A stretch of 31,269 nucleotides of DNA from positions 1 through 31,269 of IMG/VR virus record IMGVR_UViG_3300028837_001967. One strand, written 5' to 3'. Positions 1 to 8,210 of this stretch are shown one piece after another (the stretch's first letter is position 1; each line of letters opens with the position of its first letter). The stretch is from a virus. The position numbers and the translations under genes were made by a program. The notes under the pieces are model-generated. The model ran no database searches, was not told the DNA's origin, and was given only the letters and a program-made list of their open reading frames with translations.

Positions 1-315
1 GGCGGGAATGTATTTTGTTTGTGACAATATACTACACTGCCTCATATTTATACAATCTTAAGCTGGCACCAACACAATTATTCTTTTGCTTTTAGCTCCC
101 CGACACCCACCTTACACCCCACCCGGGAGGGCGGGTCGCCACACAAAGACGGTCAGCACTACGCTCTCCTTCGCACAAAACATTCCAACGAGCATACTTA
201 TTTGTATTTCCCACTATGTAATAATCGATCTCAGATGCGCTTGCTGACCGGCGTGTGTGGACGACCGACCGACCCCAACCTACAAGAAGGAGAGGATTAG
301 TTTTTCTCCGCGAGC

Positions 316-372
316 GCGCGGCGACCGACGTAGATAATAGGCTCGAATCCAGATGGACGGCGGTCGCCGCGC
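316..372. repeat. Perfect 12-bp GC-rich inverted repeat
   Basis: GCGCGGCGACCG at 316-327 is exactly complementary to CGGTCGCCGCGC at 361-372, around a 33-nt spacer. The arms are far more GC-rich than the rest of the window. No T-run follows, so it does not look like an intrinsic terminator. Function unknown. Confidence 0.6.
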
Positions 373-684
373 CCGGTAGGCTGCGAGCGGAATGTTTTGA
401 GCTTGAAAGCTGTCCGGCTTTAGTGAAAAGTCAATCCCAAATGAGGTATATAAAAAGCGGCATGGTGAATTCGCGGAGCTTTCGCTTTTAATACCACCTT
501 TGCTCAATGCAGATAGGGGGGGGCATGATCCCAGCACCCACCGGAGCGAAGCGCGGACTCGTCGCGAGCGACCCCAGCAAGTCTTTTTACCATCATCCAT
601 TTTCTACTACATATTCATCTTATTCATCAGAACTACACTCGCACCTTTCTTTCAGTGATGTAACAACTTCCATTTATGTAATTC

Positions 685-1016
685 CATTTTACTCATCGGA
701 ACATTCCTTACCACTTCTTGAAATGTTATAGTCCCCACATTCATTTTACTTTTCCTGCATTAATTTCCTACCCTCTAATTGTAATGCGTACAATACCCAA
801 TGGACTATCAATACCCACTATGTGTACTCGTGGCAATATCCCACTGACTTTCAGCGCTGCGGTGTGGGTTGAGTAGGGCAGGGCAGGGGGATGGGTGGGT
901 GCGGTGCGGTGTGTAGGGGTGGGGAAAGAAATGTATAGCCCTCATTGCTCAAGTCATTTTATCTATTGGAATATCCCTACCCACTTTTCATGTGTGCTTG
1001 CGACAATTCCCACTAT
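685..1016 (+). repeat. Degenerate dispersed repeats, two families
   Basis: Family A (about 35 bp) begins CATTTTA, then has a GGAA/ATTCC core and ends CCACTT or similar: copies at 685-720 and 955-988, and a weaker one at 742-776. Family B is about 26 bp of the form TGTGT-CT-G-G-CAAT-CCCACT: copies at 821-846 and 991-1016, with a distant relative at 18-40. The copies differ by substitutions, so they are old or loosely constrained. Noticed by eye only. Confidence 0.4.
876..899 (+). other. G-quadruplex-forming motif
   Basis: Five runs of three or more G (876-878, 881-883, 886-890, 893-895, 897-899) are separated by loops of only 1-2 nt, which satisfies the usual G-quadruplex pattern. More G-rich sequence follows to about 925. 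It lies in the anomalous left region; no gene is attached to it. Confidence 0.6.
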
Positions 1017-1413
1017 TAATTGGGATAGAGTAAATAGTGTGATGATGTGTACATGATGATGCGCTCTCCTCTGAGAAGTGTGCATTGTGCAACGTAAGGT
1101 AGAATGATAATATCTACATGCCTTGCCTCTTGATCTGTCCCGTGATAACTATATGTGTTCAAACTTTTTTCATCATCACATATTCTTATCATCTATGTTC
1201 CTATTATTATATTGCTCTATGTATTCGTTTGTTTGGTATTCTCTTTCTCTGCTTCTCCCTGTCCCACTCACGAAAAATTACATGAAATTCAAATCGCTTT
1301 TTGTACTTTTTATATTGCCGTATTACAATATACAGGCGTAAAATTTACAGTTTTGCGATATAATTTTTTTGTTATTTTTTAAGTAGTTCGCGGAATGTTG
1401 CGGAACAATATAC

Positions 1414-1440
1414 TTGCAATACTATATATAGTGTTATATT
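1414..1440 (+). promoter_or_regulatory. Weak promoter candidate for the late operon
   Basis: TTGCAA at 1414-1419 and TATATT at 1435-1440 with 15-bp spacing resemble a sigma70-type promoter just before the first late gene. The spacing is short and the flanks are AT-rich by chance, so this is only a candidate. If right, transcription would start near 1447, which favours the later start codons of the first gene. Confidence 0.3.
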
Positions 1441-1468
1441 TTTTATGAAAAACAGAGGAAATGGAGAC

Positions 1469-1945
1469 ATGGAAATGATTAAGTTATTAAAGGAACAGTT
1501 AGAAATTATTGGTTCGGTTGTTGCCGGTGGTGCTGATGCTGAGTTGGATTTGGGGGTAATTGAGGAAGTAATGATCGATGCAAAGGCGGAAATTGAGGAG
1601 AAAGATGTTAAGATAAATGAATTGGAAGGTGAAATAAGTAATCTTTCTGAAAAGAGTAATAGATATAAGAAATTATCTGAAACGCTCACTGCCTCGCTAA
1701 GTAATGCGGAAAAAGAAGTCGCTGAACTCAAAGCAGTTATTCAGAAGGATATACAGCAAAAATGTATATGGTTAAGTGATGAATCTATCCTCGAATCTTT
1801 TGATATATTGAGTGTCAAAGAACTCCTTGAACTAAAAAAAAGTGTTGATGAAAAGTTCAATAAAGCTTTCGAAATTAAAGAGCCGGAAAAAACTGAAAAT
1901 GAATTTGCCGATTCTGACCAATTAAATAATTTTAGTAATTTTTAA
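1469..1945 (+). CDS. Coiled-coil protein, possible scaffold
   Basis: First gene of the late operon, about 158 residues. The middle (roughly residues 30-105) is rich in Glu, Lys, Ala and Leu with heptad-like spacing, which predicts a long alpha-helical coiled coil; no Cys or catalytic motif is visible. Small, acidic, helical proteins just upstream of a capsid gene are often scaffolding proteins, so scaffold is the best inference. I recognise no family. The frame is open from an ATG at 1445, but that start has no ribosome binding site. GAGG at 1455 and GGAG at 1463 instead serve ATGs at 1469 or 1475. Confidence 0.6.
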   Translation: MEMIKLLKEQLEIIGSVVAGGADAELDLGVIEEVMIDAKAEIEEKDVKINELEGEISNLSEKSNRYKKLSETLTASLSNAEKEVAELKAVIQKDIQQKCIWLSDESILESFDILSVKELLELKKSVDEKFNKAFEIKEPEKTENEFADSDQLNNFSNF

Positions 1946-1972
1946 TCGAATTTAAACTGAGGAAATAATATT

Positions 1973-2371
1973 ATGAGTAGAGGATATGGATTTGGTGAGG
2001 GCGAAGGCGCTTTAATTCTTCCCTTTGATATACATGAGACAGTCTCCGGGACTCCTGATTTAAACGAAGACGATCATATGGACTATGCTGTGGGTATTAC
2101 CGGGAATAATGAAGCCGGAGACCTTGCCGATGGCAAATGTTTGCTTGGGAAGGTTATGGGGTTTTCTCCTGACGGACTTACGGTAATGGTTCAAGTAAAG
2201 GGTATTGTTAAAGATATTCCTTACGCCGCTGGCACTTTACCTGCGGTTGGCGATATGGTTCAGGGTTCAGCCGAAAATGAGGTTGATATTGCAGTTGAAT
2301 CTACTTTAACTCATCGCGGCTTGGTTCTTAATGTTGATGCAACCGCCGTAACCTGTGATATTCTGTTATAA
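1973..2371 (+). CDS. Capsid decoration-like protein
   Basis: 132 residues, preceded by GAGGAAA, so the start is well supported. The protein is acidic and rich in Gly, Val and Asp, predicts mostly beta-strand, and has no membrane segment. Length, position between a scaffold-like gene and the major capsid gene, and Gly/Val-rich small-barrel character match head decoration or stabilisation proteins (DUF2190-like or gpD-like in role). I assign it by context and composition, not by a diagnostic motif. Confidence 0.5.
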   Translation: MSRGYGFGEGEGALILPFDIHETVSGTPDLNEDDHMDYAVGITGNNEAGDLADGKCLLGKVMGFSPDGLTVMVQVKGIVKDIPYAAGTLPAVGDMVQGSAENEVDIAVESTLTHRGLVLNVDATAVTCDILL

Positions 2372-2383
2372 GGAGAAATGCAA

Positions 2384-2497
2384 ATGGCTAAAGGAACACC
2401 AAAAAGAGATGGCAGCGGTAAAGGAACACGAAGTAATAGAGGACGCGGAGGGTGTTCGCCGACTCGTTCAAAAGGACAAGGTAGTAATAGAAAATAA
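2384..2497 (+). CDS. Tiny basic Gly/Arg-rich protein
   Basis: A 37-residue frame. AGGAG at 2371-2375 sits 8 nt before the ATG at 2384; an ATG at 2378 is too close to it. About 40% of residues are Lys, Arg or Gly, with one Cys in a GRGGC motif and no hydrophobic core, so it is probably disordered and nucleic-acid or capsid binding. It fits exactly between the decoration-like and capsid genes, with translational signals of its own. Small basic GRGGC-type proteins occur in phage head operons, but I cannot name a function. Confidence 0.6.
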   Translation: MAKGTPKRDGSGKGTRSNRGRGGCSPTRSKGQGSNRK

Positions 2498-2512
2498 AAG
2501 GAAAGTGTCATT

Positions 2513-3571
2513 ATGGATTTAACAAAAGCAAAAGATTTAAGAGAAGATGTCATAAAGCTTCAAGGAAAACCCGAAGCTAAAATGTATATTGAGGCGGAAC
2601 AACAGAAAATTACGGTTTCTCAGTTGCTTGAACTTCGCGATCCTTCTGAACCGGATAGTAAACTCGATGCTTTTCAACGCCAGTTTTTCCTTGAGGGAAT
2701 CTCGCTTGGTGATAATCCAATGAAGGTTTCTACCTACGGTGATCTTGCTAATTCGAAAATCTCTCATCTTGCTCCTGAATTTGTGCGCCGCCAGGTTATT
2801 AAAGGTATGCAGATGGTCCGGACCTTTAAAGGTTCTCTTATCGCTGTTGAAACCCGGGTTGAAGGAAATCAGTTTCAACCTATGCACCTGCGAAATAAAA
2901 CTACTAAGGGTGGGAGTATGAAAGTAACTGGTGAAGGTGCAACAATGACCACTCTTGAAATATTCTACGGTGAAAAAACAGTTGATGTTAAGCAATATGG
3001 AAAAGTTCTTAATGTCAGTTATAATGTCGTGAAAAGAAAAACCCTGACCGAGTTTCAGTTAATCCTTTGGCTTGTTGGGAAAAACCTTGAAAATGATCAG
3101 ATTGCGGAAATCGAAGCTGTTGTACGTGCCGGGGATGGAACTGTCGGCGCTGCAGGAAATACAACTGCCGCTAATTCTGACGCTGCCAATATGGTTTACG
3201 GCGATTTTGTTGATGTTCTTATTGATTTCGACCAGCTTTTTGATCCTGATCGCGCTTTTATGACCGATGCTCAGGCAAAACCGTTTCTGAAATTATCTGA
3301 AATTAAAGATCCGCTTGCATTTACGTCTTTTACCCAAAAAGGAATGTTACCAACTCCGTTTGGGTTTACTATTGTACGTAATCCGGGCGGAAGTGATACT
3401 TATACTTCTTTTATCGATCATCAATTTGCAATTATTCGCGGTGTCGAAACCGCATTGATGCTTGAAGCAGATAAAATTATTGCCCGGCGCATGGATGAAG
3501 TATCAATTTATGAAGCGATTGCCTATGCTGTAGCCGTAGATGAAGCACGGCGGACGCTTGATTTCTCGTAA
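2513..3571 (+). CDS. Major capsid protein
   Basis: 352 residues, soluble, no signal peptide. The layout is that of a tailed-phage coat protein: a helical N-terminus, a mixed alpha/beta core with a strand-rich centre (about residues 120-180), a variable Gly/Ala/Asn loop (about 205-220) and a C-terminal helical segment rich in Ala, Glu and Arg (about 300-345). Its place after scaffold- and decoration-like genes, and the terminator straight after it, both suit the most abundant virion protein. No shortening or frameshift is visible. Inferred to have the HK97 fold. The prohead protease that would process the head is 12 kb downstream. Confidence 0.7.
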   Translation: MDLTKAKDLREDVIKLQGKPEAKMYIEAEQQKITVSQLLELRDPSEPDSKLDAFQRQFFLEGISLGDNPMKVSTYGDLANSKISHLAPEFVRRQVIKGMQMVRTFKGSLIAVETRVEGNQFQPMHLRNKTTKGGSMKVTGEGATMTTLEIFYGEKTVDVKQYGKVLNVSYNVVKRKTLTEFQLILWLVGKNLENDQIAEIEAVVRAGDGTVGAAGNTTAANSDAANMVYGDFVDVLIDFDQLFDPDRAFMTDAQAKPFLKLSEIKDPLAFTSFTQKGMLPTPFGFTIVRNPGGSDTYTSFIDHQFAIIRGVETALMLEADKIIARRMDEVSIYEAIAYAVAVDEARRTLDFS

Positions 3572-3594
3572 CGGTCACTGTATATCTCCTGGAT

Positions 3595-3632
3595 AAGCCG
3601 GTTCCGGTGCATTGCCGGTTCCGGCTTTTTTT
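3595..3632 (+). terminator. Intrinsic terminator after capsid gene
   Basis: AAGCCGG (3595-3601) pairs with CCGGCTT at about 3620-3626. Inside, a CCGG/CCGG stem follows a 2x2 internal loop and closes a 7-nt loop. A run of seven T follows at once. It is likely to reduce transcription from the head genes into the fibre genes, so that capsid is made in excess. Confidence 0.85.
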
Positions 3633-3675
3633 ATGAATGTTGCGCATGGCTGATTTAAAAGAAGGAAAAAAGAAA

Positions 3676-4095
3676 ATGAAAAAGCTTATTGTAATATTAA
3701 TAGGGATTTCTTTAGTGCTTGTTTTCTTTCTCGGAGCCGATTTTTATGAATCCTATTATGCAATTAATTTCCCCATGAACCTTCAAACATATATTAATAT
3801 GTCTGAATGGGTTTTTGATGACACTACTGTATTTACTGCCAGTACAACGGCTTTTTATCTGAATAGCGCAGGTACAGGACAAATACTTGCCGTTAATTAC
3901 GATATAGCTGATACTCTGGCAATAAGTCTGAACGATGGCACAAACTGGTTAAAACTTCCGCCTAATATGGGTAATGTGGTTTTGGCTCCGGCAAATTATG
4001 ATAGTATTCATGTTAAATTTCTTGGCGTTTCGGGCGGCGCTGATACTACCGGAATTCCAACAATAGGCTGGACGATTTACGATAGCATTCACTAA
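3676..4095 (+). CDS. Secreted or membrane-anchored small protein
   Basis: 139 residues. Residues 1-22 form a Lys-Lys start and a strongly hydrophobic stretch (LIVILIGISLVLVFFLG), that is, a signal peptide or membrane anchor. The rest is rich in Thr, Asp, Ser and aromatic residues and predicts beta-structure, like the other secreted proteins in this block. The frame is open further upstream (ATG at 3637), but AAGGA about 10 nt before 3676 and the signal peptide favour this start. Unknown function; perhaps a surface or fibre accessory protein. Confidence 0.55.
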   Translation: MKKLIVILIGISLVLVFFLGADFYESYYAINFPMNLQTYINMSEWVFDDTTVFTASTTAFYLNSAGTGQILAVNYDIADTLAISLNDGTNWLKLPPNMGNVVLAPANYDSIHVKFLGVSGGADTTGIPTIGWTIYDSIH

Positions 4096-4111
4096 ATAAG
4101 GAATAGTTATA

Positions 4112-5329
4112 ATGAGACGAATATTGTTTATAGTTTTTATGACTTTAATGTTTACTTCTGGTGTTTCAGCACAATCCGGGATCATGCCTGGAACTAGTCT
4201 TTATATTCCGGCAACTATTCAAAATATTGTTGGACTTCTGGATTCGCTTGCTGCAAAATTGGATAAATCAACTAATCAGACTGTAAGTGGACAAATTGGC
4301 TTTAGCGATACTACTGGATTTGTTGTCATAATTGCATATTCAGGTGATAGAATAGATGTAATTGATAGTGTTTTTGTTGATCCTTATTTAGAAGCTGTAT
4401 ATTTCAAAGTTTCCGGGTATGCCGATATAGATTCACTCTGGGGACTTGATACGCTGTCTACAGCTGTAATTAAAGCATTGATTACATATACTGATGAAAT
4501 AAAGGCTGCTACTAATAATAGGGTTGTAAACTTTCCTGATACGTTTAGAGTTGATGTAATTGATGCCTTGAATTCAGAAGTTGTTGTTGTGGTTGATTCA
4601 ATCGTCGCCCCTTATACAACAGCTTCAAGGGTAGCTTATTTTAATGCTAATAATATACTGGTCGCACATGCGAATGTAAGCGATACTGAACTCGGATATC
4701 TTGATCTTGCAACTTCCAATATTCAAGCACAGCTTGATTCGAAATTATCGCTTGGGGCTATTGAAGATACTCTTGCTAATAAACATACTCATATAGTAGT
4801 TGATAGCATGACATTAAAAGGTCAAACGAAGCCGTTTTTACCCGTCTGGTTCGGAGATTGGGTTTCGTATCCCGATTACGATCCAGCAAATGCAGATAGT
4901 GTTGAAATCTCCGCACCGCTTGATTCTATCGATGGGGGATTATTTGCTTCGGTACACGGCAGTCACCCGGACGATACCAGCAGCGTATTGAATACTATTG
5001 ATATATATGTTCAGAGACAGGTAAAGGAAGGGTATGTCAGCATTGATAGTGTTTCCGGTTATGTCAAGACAGGAAACGCTTCGACGGATACCAATTATGC
5101 GAAAATTGAAATATGGCAATATGAACCAAATGGGGGAGTTCTAACATTAAGAGATAGCACAACGATACTCGCAAATACAAGCTGGACACATTTTGCTTTG
5201 TCAGATGCTGCGTTGAGCAATATAACAAGATGGGAATTCTTCTGGATAAGGGTGAAACTCGCCTCGCGGGCAGTTACACAATATGCTTGGGTAAGCCGAA
5301 TGAAAATTTATTGGAAAGAGGGAAGCTGA
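4112..5329 (+). CDS. Fibre-like protein with signal peptide
   Basis: 405 residues, start supported by AAGGAA. Residues 1-21 are a textbook signal peptide with an Ala-x-Ala-like site before Gln (GVSA/Q). Much of the chain is Ser/Thr/Asp/Val-rich beta-type sequence. Around residues 185-230 is a segment of the form TELGYLD...SNIQAQLDSKL followed by NKHTH, a pattern common in phage tail-fibre shafts. The C-terminal part (about 240-405) looks like a beta-sandwich head. Predicted receptor-binding or fibre protein; the signal peptide is unusual for a virion fibre. Ends two bases before the next gene. Confidence 0.6.
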   Translation: MRRILFIVFMTLMFTSGVSAQSGIMPGTSLYIPATIQNIVGLLDSLAAKLDKSTNQTVSGQIGFSDTTGFVVIIAYSGDRIDVIDSVFVDPYLEAVYFKVSGYADIDSLWGLDTLSTAVIKALITYTDEIKAATNNRVVNFPDTFRVDVIDALNSEVVVVVDSIVAPYTTASRVAYFNANNILVAHANVSDTELGYLDLATSNIQAQLDSKLSLGAIEDTLANKHTHIVVDSMTLKGQTKPFLPVWFGDWVSYPDYDPANADSVEISAPLDSIDGGLFASVHGSHPDDTSSVLNTIDIYVQRQVKEGYVSIDSVSGYVKTGNASTDTNYAKIEIWQYEPNGGVLTLRDSTTILANTSWTHFALSDAALSNITRWEFFWIRVKLASRAVTQYAWVSRMKIYWKEGS

Positions 5330-5331
5330 TA

Positions 5332-7014
5332 ATGCGATACTTCGGTAGGCTCAGTATAATAACATTATTGCTTTTGTTTCCGATTGCGACGTGGGGACAA
5401 GTTGATACGGTTAAATCGACTATAATAAAAGACGGTACTTTGTGGCATACGAATCAACCCGTATTTGCGACTGCAAGGGATAGTACAGATGCAAATGGTT
5501 ATGATTCAAACGATATACTTATTGGTTTAAATACGGGTTATATGATTTATCGAGGTTATTTGTGGTTTGATCTATCTGGACTTTCATTAACAGGAAGAAC
5601 TATCGATAGTGTTGTAGTGAAACTCCACGGTGATGGTGATGACAGTACAGATGATTTTAATATCACAAGCCGTTCCGTATGGTATACAGAAAACCCTTCA
5701 GGTGTAGCCGCTTATCCTGAATGGAATGATTTTGATGGTTGGGCTGCTTCGGGGGCTTATGGAGGAACTGCACTGACGAATGATTTCAACTCAGCCGATT
5801 TTTCCGATGAAACATATAATGCAATTAAATTTACATCGGCGGGGGTTGATTCGGTTGATGCACACAAAGCAGATACTTTAAAAATAATACTTTTGAGCGC
5901 TGAGGATGTTAGTTCCAGTGAACCGGCAAATGCTGAGTATGTAACTTTTGAGGCTGCAGATGTAACGGGCGAAGAACCGAAATTGGTTATATACAGCTCG
6001 GCAGCACCGGCAGGAACACCAACCATAAGTCCGCCCACTTTTCAGAAAATAAGAACCGATAAGGTTACGGTTTTGTGGGATACTACTTTAAACGGCGCAA
6101 CTATTGACAGTTCTGCGGTGTTTATCAGCGATTTGCCAGGAGATACGACAGGGCTTGTGGCTTGGTATCCGATGAATAAAGGTGCTGGCGATTCGAGTTT
6201 GCATTCTAACGACGGGACGGTTGATGGTGCAACATTGGTAATGGGTGATACTTTGTTGGGCGGTGGTGCATACAGTTTTGATGGGGATAATGATTATATT
6301 GATTTGGGTTTCCAACAAAATGGAACAAAAACGATTTTAGTATGGACTGAAGTAAAATTAGATACAGATATGCATATTATTACAACCATGGACGGTGGAA
6401 CTAACGAAGGATGGGGTATTTTATACAAGTCAACTGGAAATGTTATAAGAAGTGATTGGAATGGTCAATATGATGTGAATTCATTAGAATCCAGTGGTAT
6501 TAATTTAAATGAACGGATTAATATTGCTTCTGTATTGGATGGAGCAGATTCAAAATTATATATTAATGGTGTTCTCGAAGATAGTAAAGATTTAGGTTCA
6601 GAGGTTGAAAGTTTAAGTAATATAAGAATATCAGGGAGATGGGATGGTGTAAATACAGGGTCGGCTCTGTTGTTCGATGGCACAATAGACGAACCAAAAT
6701 TTTTCGGCAGAGCATTAACCCAATCAGAAATTTTGGCTTACGTCAATGAGACGAGAAGTGCCCGTCGGTCTGCTGGTACAACGGGATTAACGGTGCAGAC
6801 GGCGGATACATTGAGCGAAGGCACGAAGTATCAGTTTTCCGTATTCGGATTTAATGCTGATTCTTTAATTGCTTTTTCGGATGGCGTATATATGAAAACG
6901 AAGTATATAGTCAATGAATCGCTGGGCAGATTACTATATCGACCCGATGATTATAAGCCGAATGATCCTAAACAATGGAATCAGAAAATGATAAGTTCGG
7001 TTAAGATAAGGTAA
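5332..7014 (+). CDS. LamG-domain adhesin/fibre with signal peptide
   Basis: 560 residues from the ATG at 5332, which has GAGGGAAG upstream; the frame is open earlier but lies within the previous gene. Residues 1-22 are a signal peptide. About 25-223 resemble the DNRLRE/CBM96-like beta-sandwich (WFDLSGL, then LVIYS at the end). About 230-270 start an FN3-like unit. About 274-475 are a laminin-G/concanavalin-like domain (GLVAWYPM, SFDGDNDYI, LYINGVL, DGTIDEPKFF). About 480-545 appear to complete the interrupted FN3 unit. LamG and CBM96-like domains bind glycans, so binding to the cell surface is the likely role. Confidence 0.7.
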   Translation: MRYFGRLSIITLLLLFPIATWGQVDTVKSTIIKDGTLWHTNQPVFATARDSTDANGYDSNDILIGLNTGYMIYRGYLWFDLSGLSLTGRTIDSVVVKLHGDGDDSTDDFNITSRSVWYTENPSGVAAYPEWNDFDGWAASGAYGGTALTNDFNSADFSDETYNAIKFTSAGVDSVDAHKADTLKIILLSAEDVSSSEPANAEYVTFEAADVTGEEPKLVIYSSAAPAGTPTISPPTFQKIRTDKVTVLWDTTLNGATIDSSAVFISDLPGDTTGLVAWYPMNKGAGDSSLHSNDGTVDGATLVMGDTLLGGGAYSFDGDNDYIDLGFQQNGTKTILVWTEVKLDTDMHIITTMDGGTNEGWGILYKSTGNVIRSDWNGQYDVNSLESSGINLNERINIASVLDGADSKLYINGVLEDSKDLGSEVESLSNIRISGRWDGVNTGSALLFDGTIDEPKFFGRALTQSEILAYVNETRSARRSAGTTGLTVQTADTLSEGTKYQFSVFGFNADSLIAFSDGVYMKTKYIVNESLGRLLYRPDDYKPNDPKQWNQKMISSVKIR

Positions 7015-7017
7015 ATT

Positions 7018-7647
7018 ATGGATAAAGAAGTACATGGTTTTTTCAGAGGATGGTTGATTGTAATTCCGATTGCTATTTTGATTGATATAATAATAATTTG
7101 CGTATTGTATAGCAAACTCAATGCTCAATGGTATGACAATCCAGTAAAAGAAGCATTTCTGTGGGCTACGGATACGGAGAAATGGTATGTGCCGGGTCCG
7201 GTGACGGTGTTCTTTGCGGCTTCGATTTGCGGGTTCACGGCGGATGCGCTGCGCGACATGGAAAACTGGCAGGATCCGCAGCCGAAATTACTTGGCAGAC
7301 AGGGACAGTGGCACGGCTGGCGGGATGGTTCTAATATCGGGTATGGCTGGACCGCGATGATCCTGGCACGTCAGATAATCGTTGACGATATGAGTTATAA
7401 GGAAGCGTTTCTGACACTTGTAAAAATGGGCGGAGTGAGATTTCTTACGAGAGCGTTCTACAAGATCAATAAAGGCGGTCTGGGTGCGTATAACGACCCG
7501 CTGTACAATAAACACGCTATAGTGTACCCAAAGGTGTCAATAGACCCCTTGAGCTTCACAGACGGCTATATTTCAACAGGTAAATGGACAACGCCGTTGT
7601 TAGACCTGGCGGTATCCGGTTTGTTAATTATAATTAGAGAGGAATAA
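7018..7647 (+). CDS. Membrane protein of unknown function
   Basis: 209 residues. One strong membrane segment near the N-terminus (about residues 11-33), a possible second hydrophobic stretch at about 58-72, and a hydrophobic tail at about 192-206. Between them is a soluble part rich in Trp, Gly and Tyr (GQWHGWRDGSNIGYGW). I recognise no family. With the next two genes it forms a group of membrane proteins; its middle is clearly GC-richer than neighbouring genes, which suggests a separately acquired cassette. Possible roles: lysis, superinfection exclusion or host-membrane remodelling. Confidence 0.55.
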   Translation: MDKEVHGFFRGWLIVIPIAILIDIIIICVLYSKLNAQWYDNPVKEAFLWATDTEKWYVPGPVTVFFAASICGFTADALRDMENWQDPQPKLLGRQGQWHGWRDGSNIGYGWTAMILARQIIVDDMSYKEAFLTLVKMGGVRFLTRAFYKINKGGLGAYNDPLYNKHAIVYPKVSIDPLSFTDGYISTGKWTTPLLDLAVSGLLIIIREE

Positions 7648-7651
7648 TTCA

Positions 7652-7957
7652 ATGGATGCTTTACTTGGAATTTTCGGAACAGACTCATTTGCTACATTCG
7701 TGGCTTATGCGCTTTCGTTATTGTTTGCTGGATCGCTCGCAATATTTCATAAGGGAATAAGGTATTTGCCGATTATATGCCGGGTTCTGAGTGTCGGAAC
7801 CGTTGCCAGAGACTTTTTCAAGACTCTTGTCAATGCGTATAAGGATAAAACGTGTACACCGGAAGAAGCGAAGCAGATATTGGCAAAGGGTGAAAAATTT
7901 CTTAAGGCGGTCATTAATTTTGGAGCGGCGGGTGTACCTGACGAGGTAACACAATAA
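7652..7957 (+). CDS. Small membrane protein, holin-like candidate
   Basis: 101 residues. A hydrophobic N-terminal half (about residues 10-32, and a second weaker segment at about 38-55) is followed by a charged, helical C-terminal half. Size and topology suit a holin, but no conserved holin motif is visible and the amidase is 9 kb away. Its stop overlaps the start of the next gene (TAATG), so the two are coupled. Confidence 0.5.
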   Translation: MDALLGIFGTDSFATFVAYALSLLFAGSLAIFHKGIRYLPIICRVLSVGTVARDFFKTLVNAYKDKTCTPEEAKQILAKGEKFLKAVINFGAAGVPDEVTQ

Positions 7958-8178
7958 TGAAATTTCCAGACTTTAAAAAACTGTGGAAATACTTCAACTT
8001 GTACCGAATCGTAAGTGATATAATTAAGAATCCAGAGAAGTTGAAGCAGAAAAAGGCTTTGCGAAAACTGGCGCTGGCTCTATTTGCGATTCTGGCGACG
8101 GTCGGATTCATTGAGCCGGAACTGCTTGAGAAGATCAAGGATTTTGCGTTGCTGTTGATCGAGCAGCTCGGAGTCTGA
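7957..8178 (+). CDS. Small amphipathic membrane protein
   Basis: 73 residues: a basic N-terminal half (Lys-rich, about 1-38), one hydrophobic segment (about 39-53, LALALFAILATVGFI) and a short amphipathic tail. Coupled to the preceding gene by a TAATG overlap. Holin, antiholin or membrane adaptor are possible; no family recognised. Part of the GC-richer cassette. Confidence 0.5.
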   Translation: MKFPDFKKLWKYFNLYRIVSDIIKNPEKLKQKKALRKLALALFAILATVGFIEPELLEKIKDFALLLIEQLGV

Positions 8179-8210
8179 ATAATAGTAAACATAAGAAAGA
8201 GGAGTTTGTT

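Larger units (their letters stand above)
1..1360. other. Non-coding, compositionally foreign left end
   Basis: I see no convincing gene here. Open frames are short, lack ribosome binding sites and resemble no protein I know. The stretch mixes GC-rich patches (about 300-400) and G-runs (865-925) with T-rich tracts, unlike the even AT-rich, tightly packed coding DNA that starts at about 1440. It holds a perfect 12-bp inverted repeat (316-327 with 361-372), a TATA-box-like run (447-457), a G-quadruplex motif (876-899) and degenerate short repeats. It could be a eukaryote-like contaminant joined during assembly, host DNA or a real intergenic region; the sequence alone does not decide. Confidence 0.6.

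Noticed and set aside
255-600. Overlapping frames of 78 and 106 codons on opposite strands
   Set aside because: No ribosome sites, odd Arg/Pro/Ser-rich content and location in the anomalous non-coding region; the plus and minus frames exclude each other.
1123-1382. Two hydrophobic frames of 72 and 75 codons
   Set aside because: They overlap in different frames of T-rich DNA, which yields Phe/Leu/Ser by chance; no ribosome site.
1388-1405. Operator-like GCGGAA direct repeat before the late operon
   Set aside because: Only two 6-bp copies and a 4-bp palindrome; too little to support a binding site.
1-1444. Second copy of the attachment core at the left end, which would bound a prophage
   Set aside because: No match to the tRNA 3' half (TTCGAACCCG, CAGCTCCA) was found anywhere else in the window.
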